Shown: positions 1 to 8,156 of the stretch, one piece after another | Layout of the letters: every line of letters begins with the position of its first letter | Numbering within the stretch: position 1 is the first letter of the stretch | Origin: an uncultured Clostridia bacterium | Lineage (GTDB): Bacteria > Bacillota > Clostridia > Oscillospirales > Ruminococcaceae | Direction: 5' to 3' | NCBI GenBank assembly: GCA_944385925.1 | Contig: CALWZE010000043.1 | Coordinates: 1 to 63,413, forward strand | Length of the DNA stretch: 63,413 bases | Position numbers and translations under genes: made by a program | Notes under the pieces: generated by a model | Seen by the model: the letters and a program-made list of their open reading frames with translations, nothing else | Database searches by the model: none | Told to the model about the DNA's origin: nothing

Positions 1-244
1 CGCCTTTCCCGCAACCGCCCGTACTATGTACCCCACCCTGCCCGCCATGTTCTTTCCCCGGTTTCTTCTAAAGAAACCGGGCCGCCGGAGGCAAAAAGCA
101 ATAAAGCAGCGGAACACTGTATTCAGAATGCATAAACCCTGCTGCCAAAACAAAATTTTTGCAGCAAAGCCAAACTGTCAGAAGGGGTGAAAAAACCCCG
201 GACATTTGTCCGGGGATTTTGATGAAAACCTGTTTGCTTGAAAC
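1..244. other. Left-edge non-coding stretch
   Basis: No convincing coding region is visible. It contains an inverted repeat at about 58-80 (CCGGTTTCTT / AAGAAACCGG) and, at its right end, the terminator of the leftward DUF3048 gene. Nothing else is recognised. Confidence 0.5.
190..215 (-). terminator. Rho-independent terminator of the DUF3048 lipoprotein gene
   Basis: Read on the minus strand, a 9-bp perfect stem CCCCGGACA/TGTCCGGGG (196-204 with 207-215) is followed by six T residues (190-195). It lies about 30 bp past the stop of the leftward gene. Confidence 0.85.
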
Positions 245-1339
245 TTAAGCGATCTCGAGGGTCTCCAGCTCGGTGTTGCGAACAACGCCCAGATAGCTGA
301 TGCCGGTATTGACCTGCAGCTCGCTGCCGTCAGCGGCATAGAACTTGAAGGGGTTAGCGTAGTCCTCTTTCTCCCAGGTGATCTTCTGATACTGACCCTG
401 CGAGAAGTAATAGCCTTCGCCGCCGTTCTGATAGTTGACATGAACAAGGCCGTTGGTGCCCTCGATGTCCTCGATGTCCGCGAACAGGATGACGACGTTG
501 TCAAAAGCGAGCTGCTTGTCGTTGTTGCCCGCGTCGACCTGCGCCTTGCCGCCGTACTGATATTTCAGATACTGGCCGCTGGCTTCGTCATAACGGAAAT
601 CGCCGTCGCCATAGCTGGAGAACTTGAAGGTAACGGTGTTCGCCGCGCCATCGGTCGGGGTAACGGTGGCGCCTTCCTCCGCAAAGTTGAAGAAGGAAAC
701 GCTGGAGGTGCTCTCCGGCTTGATGCGGGCATTCTCAAGCTGCTCGTCGATGAGCTGGCCGGAAGTGAAGGTGCAGTGCTCCCAGGCATAGCCCGAAGCA
801 TAGCGGTCACGGTCAAAGTACATCGCCTTGTGCAGGTTGTTGCCGTCCAGGGTACGGAAGTTGTGCTCCGCAACCGCCTTGTCGGCATAGATCGAAGTAC
901 CGATGTGGACGATGATCGGCTCAACCGGGAAGACCGCTTCCATGAACTGGTCGCGCAGCGAACGGACCGAACCAACCAGCGGAACCTCACGGATATCGGC
1001 ATACAGCGCCATCATACGGGTGATGCCGCCCTCGGTCTCCATCTCAACGAGGATGTCAGCCTGGGAAATGCCGTACTGGGGCCAGCAGTCATAAATGTTG
1101 TTGACCGAGATGGCATACGGACGCATGCCCACGCGGTCGCTCGCCATGTTGTTCAGACCGGTCAGGGGGTTGTAGGCGGTCTTTTCCGCGGTAACCTCAA
1201 CCGTGCCGTAAGTATCCGACATTTCGGCCGCCTGATCCGCCTCTACGTCCAGATTGATCTGGGTGTCGTCTCCGCCGCCGCAGGCAACAAGGCCGAGCGT
1301 CAGCAGAAGGACAAGAAGTATCGAAATGATTTTTTTCAT
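245..1339 (-). CDS. DUF3048 (YerB-like) lipoprotein
   Basis: A 364-residue secreted lipoprotein. The N-terminus is a classic type II signal (MKKIIS, hydrophobic stretch, lipobox LVAC with Cys20) followed by a Gly-rich linker, so the mature protein should be anchored on the outer face of the membrane. The body starts with NPLTGL and continues with features I recognise from the DUF3048/YerB family: a PYAISVNN-like strand, QADILVE, GITRMMALY, and VGSVRSLRDQF. The family has no established biochemical role; YerB is a putative lipoprotein of Bacillus. The gene is monocistronic, with its own promoter and terminator. The AAGGAG site (1353-1360) lies unusually far (about 13 nt) from the ATG. Family assignment is confident; function is unknown. 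Confidence 0.88.
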   Translation of the reverse strand: MKKIISILLVLLLTLGLVACGGGDDTQINLDVEADQAAEMSDTYGTVEVTAEKTAYNPLTGLNNMASDRVGMRPYAISVNNIYDCWPQYGISQADILVEMETEGGITRMMALYADIREVPLVGSVRSLRDQFMEAVFPVEPIIVHIGTSIYADKAVAEHNFRTLDGNNLHKAMYFDRDRYASGYAWEHCTFTSGQLIDEQLENARIKPESTSSVSFFNFAEEGATVTPTDGAANTVTFKFSSYGDGDFRYDEASGQYLKYQYGGKAQVDAGNNDKQLAFDNVVILFADIEDIEGTNGLVHVNYQNGGEGYYFSQGQYQKITWEKEDYANPFKFYAADGSELQVNTGISYLGVVRNTELETLEIA

Positions 1340-1374
1340 GTTCTCGCATAATCTCCTTTTTGGAATCGCTATAT

Positions 1375-1403
1375 ATTATACAGGAAGCATTTTTGAAAGT
1401 AAA
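1375..1403 (-). promoter_or_regulatory. SigA-type promoter of the DUF3048 gene
   Basis: On the minus strand: -35 TTTACT (1403-1398), 17-bp spacer, -10 TATAAT (1380-1375), about 35 bp upstream of the ATG. Confidence 0.7.
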
Positions 1404-1664
1404 CCGCAATTGAATGCACAAAACGACAAATTTGCCGTGAAATTCACACCCCCCTTTATGCTCTTTGATTTAACAGCTCCCCGAAATTGCAAAGTCGCCT
1501 GCCCCAAGATGTTGTAGTTTTGCGCAAAAATCAGCAGATTTTTTTCGCTTTGCCTACTTCATATTGGGCATTGAGAAAAAATGAACTTAAAAGCGGCGTG
1601 CCTGTCTCGCGCCTGTCTCATATTACATATTAAATAGTTTTTCTTCGCTGCGAAAAACCGGCCG

Positions 1665-1695
1665 TTTTCGCACGTCTCGGGTTTTATGCTATAAT
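1665..1695 (+). promoter_or_regulatory. Extended -10 promoter of the M23 peptidase gene
   Basis: TGCTATAAT (-10 hexamer 1690-1695 with upstream TGn) lies about 65 bp before the M23 start. The only -35-like element is TTTTCG at 1665-1670 with a 19-bp spacer, so the extended -10 probably carries recognition. Confidence 0.5.
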
Positions 1696-1759
1696 GAATC
1701 AGGACAGGCTCTCATAGATAAAGTGTGCAGTGCGCGCGGTTCTGTTGCGGGAGGAAAAA

Positions 1760-3112
1760 ATGAAAACCAAAATCAGATGGATGAATTTTACCGTGATTCT
1801 GCTGAGCGTCCTTGTTCTTTCGGCGATGGCCTGGATCATTTTCACCGCGTTCGGCGGTCCGGGCGGCGCAGCGGCACGGGAGGACGCGCTAAGCTGGTGC
1901 GCGCAAAACGCGACGATGTCGCTGAGCGGGCAGCCGGTTTCGTCCTACGGCCTGACCGGTGTTTTGCGCGATGAGACAGGCAAAGAGCATTCGTTCGCTG
2001 AAAAAGACGGAGCTTCCCCGTCCGAGACCCAATCTGAGACAGTACGCATGGAAAATTACGGCGCCGCCCTGGAATTCGGCGTCCGGCCGGATACCTTTGC
2101 GATCACCGTAACCAATGCGGCGGACGGCGCGGCGGTGTTCAGCGGCACGGCGCAGGAATTCTCCCAAAATTTCCGCCCGCAGAACGGCGAATACCTGCTG
2201 CACGCCGATGCGACTTATGCAAAGACGCTGCAAACCGATCAGGGGACGTATGAAATGCGTGCGCAGCTCTCCTTCGAGGCGCCGCTTACTGTGGACATAA
2301 AGCTGGATATCTATCTTTCGGACGAAACCGTCTCGCAGGGAGATGTGCTGCTGCTTTGTGCGGACGGATTGCAGGACCCCGCCGCGATCAGCGCCGAACT
2401 GCCTTTTGAGTATACGCCGGTATTCGAACAGACGCCGTCCGGCTGCTATGCCTATATTCCTTTTAATTACATGCGCGCCGAAGGAGAATATGAGATCACG
2501 GTCGACTGCATGGGAACGCAGCAGGTTTTGAAATACACCGTTACCGAACCTGACTATGAGGTGCAGCATCTCACGGTCAGCGCTTCGACGGTTTCCTCGA
2601 CGGTGGGGGACAATTCGGCGGTTACCGAATATAACCGGAAGATGGATGAACTTGCGGCGGTCACGGACAGTGAAATCTACTGGAGCGAGCCTTTTTTGCA
2701 GCCGGTTGAGGGAACGATCACAACCGAGTTCGGCATCAAGCGCTTTACGAATAACGCGGATACGCCGACCCGGCATGCGGGAATTGACATTGCGACCGCC
2801 GAGGGGACGCCGGTTGCCGCCAGCAATGCGGGCAGAGTGATCTTTGCGGATTACCTTCAGGTATCGGGCTATACCGTCGTCATTGAACACGGCATGGGAC
2901 TGAAAACCTTTTATCTGCATTTGAGCGAACTGGACTGTGCCGAAGGGGATGTTGTTTCACGCGGCGACACGATCGGCAAGGTCGGAATGACCGGATTTTC
3001 CACCGGCCCGCATCTGCACTTCCAGGCGCAGGTCGGCTCAATGTGCATCAGCCCCTGGTATCTCTTTGACGGAAGTTCCGGCGTATATCTGATGCAGGAC
3101 AAGATGAGTTGA
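1760..3112 (+). CDS. Membrane-anchored M23 (LytM-type) endopeptidase
   Basis: A 450-residue protein with one N-terminal membrane anchor (roughly residues 8-30, FTVILLSVLVLSAMAWIIF), a long extracytoplasmic domain of unknown fold, and a C-terminal M23 domain. The zinc ligands are visible: HAGID (H339, D343) and HLHF (H418, H420), so it should be a zinc metallopeptidase that cuts peptidoglycan cross-bridges or stem peptides. I chose the ATG at 1760 because GGGAGG sits directly in front; an upstream in-frame GTG at 1730 lacks a good site. It is monocistronic and followed by a strong terminator. All four metal-binding positions are kept, so it is probably an active hydrolase and not a LytM activator such as EnvC. 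The roughly 300-residue N-terminal ectodomain is not recognised. Confidence 0.88.
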   Translation: MKTKIRWMNFTVILLSVLVLSAMAWIIFTAFGGPGGAAAREDALSWCAQNATMSLSGQPVSSYGLTGVLRDETGKEHSFAEKDGASPSETQSETVRMENYGAALEFGVRPDTFAITVTNAADGAAVFSGTAQEFSQNFRPQNGEYLLHADATYAKTLQTDQGTYEMRAQLSFEAPLTVDIKLDIYLSDETVSQGDVLLLCADGLQDPAAISAELPFEYTPVFEQTPSGCYAYIPFNYMRAEGEYEITVDCMGTQQVLKYTVTEPDYEVQHLTVSASTVSSTVGDNSAVTEYNRKMDELAAVTDSEIYWSEPFLQPVEGTITTEFGIKRFTNNADTPTRHAGIDIATAEGTPVAASNAGRVIFADYLQVSGYTVVIEHGMGLKTFYLHLSELDCAEGDVVSRGDTIGKVGMTGFSTGPHLHFQAQVGSMCISPWYLFDGSSGVYLMQDKMS

Positions 3113-3819
3113 GCCGCGCGGTACGCCGAACCGCCATAAGCGCCGGCACAGGGTCAGATCATCCGCAAAACCTCCCTGTCAGCTGTGCAGCGCATACAGA
3201 CGCCCGTATCTTTTATACATAAATAAAAAGGCCGGCTGCCTGCGCCGGCCTTTTTTGCCTACTCGAATCATCGGCCGTACCGGCAAACTGCTTTGCGCGG
3301 GCCGGCGCAGCGCCCGGTTTTGCCGAGACGGGCAACACTCGCTGTTCTGTCTTCAAGCCAGAAAATCAAAAAAATGCAAAACGATAAAAAAGACCCTTTT
3401 ATGGGCCATAGGACATCGGATAAAAAAGCGGCATTCAGCGGTTCTTGAACGGCTTGCACGCAATGCGCATTCGGCTGTACCGTGAATTTCCCTCAGTTGA
3501 TCCGCTGTTTGAGAATAAAGCTTGCTTTTCCTGCCCCGCCGCCCGGGAGGATGGCTTTGCCGTCAGCGGTTTTCCCGACGGTTTGTTTGACGGCTGCGGA
3601 TAGAACTTCCAGTCCTTCCCCGCTCTGCGGCCGGTTCGGCAAAATGGCGCAGAGCGCAGACAAATGCAGCGGCCGCATGCCGAAAGGACATCCGGCAGGC
3701 AAAGGGAAACGCAGGACCGAGCAGACAAAAGGAGGCGCAAACCTCCGTCGCAGGGGACTGCGAATAACGCCGCGCGGCTTTGAGCGGCCGGCCAGCGCTT
3801 TTTGCGCTGCGGTCGGCCG
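3113..3819. other. Gene-poor intergenic stretch between convergent genes
   Basis: A 707-bp gap between the M23 gene and the leftward pentapeptide gene. Apart from the terminator at 3230-3256 I see no start with a ribosome site and no known protein motif. The overlapping frames on both strands look like random open frames in GC-rich DNA. Confidence 0.5.
3230..3256 (+). terminator. Rho-independent terminator after the M23 gene
   Basis: Stem GGCCGGC/GCCGGCC (3230-3236 with 3244-3250) followed by TTTTTT. An A-rich 5' flank means it may also act on leftward transcripts. Confidence 0.85.
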
Positions 3820-4440
3820 TTATACGATTTTGACACCCAGCATTGCGGCAAGGCCGACCGCCTGTTCCGCGCTGACCTTTGCGCCGCGCAGTTCGCTGAA
3901 CCTGTCCCCGACCAGAATCCCCTCGATATTGCATTCGGTCAGATCGATCCCTTTGAGCGGGGTTTTGAAAAAGTCCGCGCGTCCGAGATCAACGCCTTTC
4001 AGGGTGCAGTTTTTCAGCTTGCTCTCTGCGAAGGAGACCTCCCGCATGGAGGCGTTGCGGATCGTGCAGCTGTCCCAAAGAGTGTTGGCAAAATTGGCAT
4101 ACCGCCAGCTGCCGCCTTCGATCCCGCTCTCCCGCAGGGTGCAGCGGCGCAGATCGGCGCCGTCCGCGCGGCAGCCGGACAAAGAGGTATTTCTGAAATA
4201 ACCGTTTTCAAACCGGCATCCGGTCAGCTCGCACTGTTCAAAGCTGCATTCTGAAAAACTGCCCTTCTCCATTCGGCATCCGGTCAGCACACAGCGGACA
4301 AACCGCACCCTTTCCAGATCAAGACCGGTCAGATCGGCGTCCCGGATGCTCTGCTCTGTAAAAAGCAGGCCGCTGAGTTTTTCTTCCTGCGCCGCGGCGC
4401 GCCGCAGCAAGCCTTCCAGACATTGCGCCTGATGTTCCAC
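3820..4440 (-). CDS. Pentapeptide-repeat protein
   Basis: A 206-residue protein made almost entirely of pentapeptide repeats A(D/N)LxX: for example DADLTGLDLERVRF, GCRMEKGSFSECSFEQCEL and ADLRRCTLRESGI. Such sequences form a right-handed quadrilateral beta-helix. The first 30 residues are a short helical cap. Known family members range from DNA-gyrase-protecting DNA mimics (Qnr, MfpA) to proteins of unknown role; nothing here distinguishes a gyrase-protecting function. It resembles the YjbI/QnrB-like cytoplasmic class: no signal peptide and no membrane segment are present. The gene is transcribed leftward, directly downstream of a tRNA-Glu and tRNA-Met pair, with only 68 bp between, so it may share readthrough from the tRNA promoter. 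Confidence 0.8.
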   Translation of the reverse strand: MEHQAQCLEGLLRRAAAQEEKLSGLLFTEQSIRDADLTGLDLERVRFVRCVLTGCRMEKGSFSECSFEQCELTGCRFENGYFRNTSLSGCRADGADLRRCTLRESGIEGGSWRYANFANTLWDSCTIRNASMREVSFAESKLKNCTLKGVDLGRADFFKTPLKGIDLTECNIEGILVGDRFSELRGAKVSAEQAVGLAAMLGVKIV

Positions 4441-4508
4441 CAGTATGCCTCCCTGACAAAAAATTTGAACAAAAAAACACCCCGCCGCGATTGCAGCGAA
4501 GCGCTTTG

Positions 4509-4583
4509 TGGTGACCCGTACGAGAATCGAACTCGTGTTACCGCCGTGAAAGGGCGGTGTCTTAGCCGCTTGACCAACGGGCC
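4509..4583 (-). tRNA. tRNA-Glu (anticodon TTC)
   Basis: Minus-strand cloverleaf of 75 nt with encoded CCA: acceptor GGCCCGT/ACGGGTC (one G-U pair), anticodon arm CCGCC-CTTTCAC-GGCGG giving anticodon TTC, T-loop TTCGAAT, discriminator A. Confidence 0.95.
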
Positions 4584-4625
4584 TTATTATAAGGAAAGCC
4601 GATTCAGGATCGGCTTTCCCTGCAA

Positions 4626-4702
4626 TGGTAGCGGATGCAGGATTTGAACCAGCGACACCCCGGGTATGAACCGAGTGCTCTAGCCAACTGAGCTAATCCG
4701 CC
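4626..4702 (-). tRNA. tRNA-Met (anticodon CAT), elongator type
   Basis: Minus-strand cloverleaf of 77 nt with encoded CCA: acceptor GGCGGAT/ATCCGCT (terminal G-U pair), D-arm AGCTCAGTTGGCTAGAGC, anticodon loop TTCATAC, T-loop TTCAAAT. The GGCGG start resembles elongator tRNA-Met. A CAT anticodon could also be lysidine-modified Ile2, which I consider less likely. It lies 42 bp upstream of tRNA-Glu in the same direction. Confidence 0.92.
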
Positions 4703-4768
4703 AGATGCGAAACTTATTATACAGGACGATTAGCGCTATGTCAATACCGAAATGAAAAAAATATCGAA

Positions 4769-6259
4769 TTAAAATTGAAAATACACAAAACTGGATACCC
4801 CAAACCGGCCGCAGAAGAGAATTGCGGCGATCATGAGCATCGTTGCGGCAAACCGGGCGTTCGGCCCGAAGTCCCGCAGGACATAGCCCGCGTCCAGCTC
4901 CTCCTTTTTTGCGCGATAGATTTTGCGGTATTCCAGGATCAGCACGAACAGCATCGCCGCGCCGACGACCGCGGCGACACAGAGGATGTACAGATCGCTG
5001 CTCGGGATATTTGCGCGCAGAATGGACATTCCGCGCGCGGCGAGCGCATAGAGCGAATACTCGCCCAGGTCGAAACAGCGGCGGATGGCATACAGCGCGT
5101 CGCTGACCGAGACGAGCCGGAAAAAGACAAAGCTCAGACTCCACAGAATGTACAGACCGGCGCGTTTCGCCCAGTCCGTCGCCGCGCCGCTTTTCTTTTC
5201 CCTGCCGCGGCGCAGTTTGCCGAGCAGTTCCTGCGCAATGCGCAAAACGGCGTGCAGAATTCCCCAGACAACATATCCCCAGGCCGCGCCGTGCCAAAGG
5301 CCGCTGACGGTAAAGACGATCAGGATGTTGAGCAGCTTACGCCCAAACCCGCGGCGGCTGCCGCCGAGCGGGATATAAAGATAGTCCCGCAGCCAGCTTG
5401 TCAGCGAGATGTGCCAGCGGCTCCAAAGCTCGGAAAAACCGGTTGCGAAATAGGGCGCGCGGAAATTCTCGCAAAGGCGCAGGCCAAGCATCCGCGCGCA
5501 GCCCAGCGCCATGTCGCAGTAGCCGGAAAAATCGAAGTAAAGCTGCATCGAGTAAAGCAGAATCGCCGCAAGGATGCACAGCGGGTTCTGGTCCCCAAGC
5601 CGGTACAGGACCGCGTCGTTAAAGGCCATGAGCCAGTCCGCGACCACCGCCTTTTTCATCAGGCCGTAGACAAACCGCTGCGCGCCGGCGGCAAAATCTG
5701 CTTTGTTGAACCGGCGCGGCGTTTTCAGCTGGGGCAGCAAACTGTCGGCGCGCGCAATCGGGCCGGAGAGCTGCTGGGGAAAGAAACTGAGAAAAAGCGC
5801 AAGGTCGATCGGGTTTTTCTCCGCTTTGACCTTTCCCCTGCCGAGGTCGATCAGATAGCCCGCCGCCGTAAAGGTATAAAAGCTGATGCCGAGCGGTTCC
5901 GCGATCCCGAGCGAGGCCGGCTGCCAGAGAACGCCGATTGCAGCAAGCGCGGACTGCAATGCGCCGGTGAAGAAATCGTAGTATTTCAGCACGCCGAGCG
6001 CGCCGAGCAGCAGAAGCAGCGAAAGCGCAAGCGCGGCTTTTCCGCTCTTTTTTCCCTGTAAACGGCCGATGACAGGACCAGCCGCATAGGTCAGGGCTAT
6101 GGTGCAGAGAAAATATATCCCGAACCTCGGCGCGTTATACAGGTAAAAGAACCCGCTGGCCGCGAGCAGCCACAGGTTCTGTACCCGGCGCGGGACAAGG
6201 AATGCGCCGAGCAGAACGATTGGAAAAAACAGCGCGAAAGCCGCAGTATTGAAGGTCAT
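4769..6259 (-). CDS. MBOAT-family O-acyltransferase (AlgI/DltB-like)
   Basis: A 496-residue polytopic membrane protein of the membrane-bound O-acyltransferase family. It shows around ten hydrophobic segments and the family landmarks: GISFYTFTAAGYLIDLGRGK near the first third, FFPQQLSGPI, FDFSGYCDMALG, FSELWSRWHISLTSWLRDYLY, and the conserved catalytic histidine in VSGLWHGAAW. These match AlgI/PatA-type enzymes that pass acetyl groups across the membrane to a partner SGNH/AlgJ-like enzyme for polysaccharide or peptidoglycan modification. I chose ATG 6259 (GGTGA six bases upstream) over a GTG at 6268. The leftward gene ending at 6734 encodes a fitting partner, although a 474-bp gap separates them. 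The acceptor glycan cannot be told from sequence. Confidence 0.9.
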   Translation of the reverse strand: MTFNTAAFALFFPIVLLGAFLVPRRVQNLWLLAASGFFYLYNAPRFGIYFLCTIALTYAAGPVIGRLQGKKSGKAALALSLLLLLGALGVLKYYDFFTGALQSALAAIGVLWQPASLGIAEPLGISFYTFTAAGYLIDLGRGKVKAEKNPIDLALFLSFFPQQLSGPIARADSLLPQLKTPRRFNKADFAAGAQRFVYGLMKKAVVADWLMAFNDAVLYRLGDQNPLCILAAILLYSMQLYFDFSGYCDMALGCARMLGLRLCENFRAPYFATGFSELWSRWHISLTSWLRDYLYIPLGGSRRGFGRKLLNILIVFTVSGLWHGAAWGYVVWGILHAVLRIAQELLGKLRRGREKKSGAATDWAKRAGLYILWSLSFVFFRLVSVSDALYAIRRCFDLGEYSLYALAARGMSILRANIPSSDLYILCVAAVVGAAMLFVLILEYRKIYRAKKEELDAGYVLRDFGPNARFAATMLMIAAILFCGRFGVSSFVYFQF

Positions 6260-6733
6260 AGACTTCACCAGTTAAAAGATGGAATGATTATGCTCTCAGG
6301 TTTGAATGCACGACGGGCGCGAGAGAGATCAGTCGCTCTGCCGCTTTGCTCTTTTCGCCGCGTTGGGATGAACGGCAAAATGGCCGCTCCCGCCTGCCAA
6401 AAAATCAGATGTGTGCGTGGGTAGCTGCAAAGGGGGGCAGGAAGACCAGAATTCTCGTTATGGCCTGTCCCCCGCCGTGCAGGGAGGAATACTTTACAAA
6501 GCGCGGTATCCATGAGGGGCGCTTTTTGCCGTCATCCGGGATTTTTTCCACCTGCCGGCCATTCAGCCTGTAAATCAGCGGGATATTTAAAAACGACGTG
6601 GGCGGCCGAACTTTTTCCCATTGCGGATTCAGGGCCTTTCCCCTGTCTATACAAAGAGTCCCGTCCCCGTTTTAAAATTTATTCAAGACCGGTTGGTGAG
6701 GCATGCCGACCTGCCGTCTGGCTGTTTGCGGAG
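6260..6733. other. Gap between the two acylation genes
   Basis: 474 bp between the stop of the SGNH-like gene and the start of the MBOAT gene. It is unusually long for a co-transcribed pair. I find no credible ORF, no obvious terminator and no clear promoter in it. Confidence 0.4.
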
Positions 6734-7945
6734 TCAGTCGCTCTGCCGCACCTCTTCGACCGGCGTCTGTTCAAGCAGCGCAGCCAGCTCCTCGATTCGA
6801 TCCGGTTTGAGATGGTAGCCGTCATAAAAGTCATAGGCGGTCATGTCCAGCGCGTAAGGGTCGAAGCTGCCCGCAACCCGGATGCCGAGCGGCTGCGCCA
6901 TGTCGCGGAACATTTGTTCTGCCTGAAAAAAGCTGGCGTAGCGCGGTTCGCTCTTCATATGGTCATAGATCACCGGAGACACAGGCTCAAGCAGAAAATC
7001 AACCTGCACGCCGTTCTCTGTCAGCGTTTTGATAAACGTTTCGAAGTATTCGCGGTTCTGGGTATCCAGCTGCGCATAATCCTCCAGCCCGAGCACCGAA
7101 CTGGGCAGCGAGGTCTCCGCGCGCTGGATGATCGCGGTTTCATCGGCATTTCTGTATTCCGCCGGGTAGCTGTAGCTGCCGTCCGCGCGCAGGATGCCGG
7201 TTTCTCCTTCGTTCAGATCGGTGGCTTCCACCCGGGCATATGCCGCATGATTCCCGTTTGCGAGATTTTGCAGCGCGCTTTGAAAATAGGGGATGGAGAA
7301 CAGGTTCAGTTTCAGTTCCCCGCTCATGGTCAGCAGGTTTCGCCGGTTTTCGTTTTCCGGATCGTACAGACCCTCCGGCATATATTCCCGCGCGACCGGC
7401 ACGCCGAGCAGCTCCTCATAAACATAGGTGATCCCGTCGCCGAAAGCCTCCCAGGATCTGGTATCTGTAAAATTGTCGTTGAGCACCCAGGGATCGATGC
7501 TGATAACCACCCGCTCGGGCTGCTGGCCGGTGAGCAGAAGGTACCCGTAGATGCCGACGAGATCGTCAAAGGTTGCGCCGGAAACCGAAAGATTGAAAAA
7601 GTTGTCGGCGCCGAGCATCCCGGCGGTGATCATCGCGCCGCGCGAAGAGCCCAGCACCACGGTGTCCAGTGTCCGATCGGTGCGCCGCAGGTATTCCCTT
7701 TTGAGCAGCCGCTCGTTGCAGTTGGACAGGTTCGCCGCGTTTTGTCCGTCAAGCAGAAGCTCCACGGCCTGCAATTCAAGCGAGTCCGCGCGGCTGGTGT
7801 GGTAAAGCCGTGCGGGGTCAATATTGTAGTTGATCACCGGGACGCACAGCACCACCGCAAGCGCGATCAGGACCCGCAGCAAAACACCCAGTTTGTGCGG
7901 CGCACGGGGAGTATCCGGTTTTGTTTTCTGTGCAGCTTTGCGCAT
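6734..7945 (-). CDS. SGNH/AlgX-like acyltransferase partner, membrane-anchored
   Basis: A 403-residue protein with a single N-terminal membrane anchor (about residues 20-42, GVLLRVLIALAVVLCVPVINY) and an extracytoplasmic domain. The motif VVLGSSRGAM (around residues 95-104) fits block I of SGNH/GDSL-type hydrolases, where the first Ser of GSS is the nucleophile. Later blocks include NLSVSGATFDDL and VVISIDPWVLND. C-terminal residues around DFYDGYHLKP could supply the Asp-His pair (D-x-x-H). Proteins of this kind sit beside MBOAT proteins and transfer the acyl group to the glycan outside the cell; the role is inferred from that pairing. The start is supported by AGGAG seven bases upstream of the ATG. 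The exact SGNH subfamily is uncertain. Confidence 0.7.
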   Translation of the reverse strand: MRKAAQKTKPDTPRAPHKLGVLLRVLIALAVVLCVPVINYNIDPARLYHTSRADSLELQAVELLLDGQNAANLSNCNERLLKREYLRRTDRTLDTVVLGSSRGAMITAGMLGADNFFNLSVSGATFDDLVGIYGYLLLTGQQPERVVISIDPWVLNDNFTDTRSWEAFGDGITYVYEELLGVPVAREYMPEGLYDPENENRRNLLTMSGELKLNLFSIPYFQSALQNLANGNHAAYARVEATDLNEGETGILRADGSYSYPAEYRNADETAIIQRAETSLPSSVLGLEDYAQLDTQNREYFETFIKTLTENGVQVDFLLEPVSPVIYDHMKSEPRYASFFQAEQMFRDMAQPLGIRVAGSFDPYALDMTAYDFYDGYHLKPDRIEELAALLEQTPVEEVRQSD

Positions 7946-7978
7946 GGTTTCTCCTGTAAAGCGGCCAATAAAGCAACG

Positions 7979-8049
7979 CGGGGCTTGTCAAGCCCCGTGT
8001 ATTTGGTTTGTTTTTGCCGGCAGGCTCCGTACCTTGAGAACCTGCCGGC
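7979..8049. terminator. Two hairpins downstream of serS
   Basis: Two strong inverted repeats lie between serS and the SGNH gene: CGGGGCTTG/CAAGCCCCG (7979-7997) and GCCGGCAGG/CCTGCCGGC (8016-8024 with 8041-8049). Neither is followed by a clean T-tract on the minus strand, so they may act as weak terminators or processing barriers. Confidence 0.4.
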
Positions 8050-8156
8050 GCTGTTCTGTCTGTTCATAATTTCCCGCAGACGGATATACTGTGCACGGAG
8101 TTGAACCCGTGCCCTGTCCGCTTTGCGGATGCGGCCTGTTTGCCGCAAATCTGTGT

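Larger units (their letters stand above)
1340..1759. other. Divergent intergenic region with two promoters
   Basis: This 420-bp AT-rich gap separates the leftward DUF3048 gene from the rightward M23 gene. Each direction has a recognisable promoter, listed separately. I see no further gene or structured RNA in it. Confidence 0.6.

Noticed and set aside
440-1351. 303-codon open frame on the plus strand
   Set aside because: It lies wholly opposite the DUF3048 gene, whose signal peptide, family motifs, promoter and terminator are clear. The opposite frame has no ribosome site or recognisable motif.
3482-4201. 239-codon plus-strand open frame
   Set aside because: It overlaps the pentapeptide-repeat gene on the other strand and is rich in Arg, Pro and Ser without any motif.
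4775-6061. 428-codon open frame opposite the MBOAT gene
   Set aside because: Antisense shadow in GC-rich DNA; low hydrophobicity and no family motifs, whereas the minus strand encodes an intact MBOAT protein.
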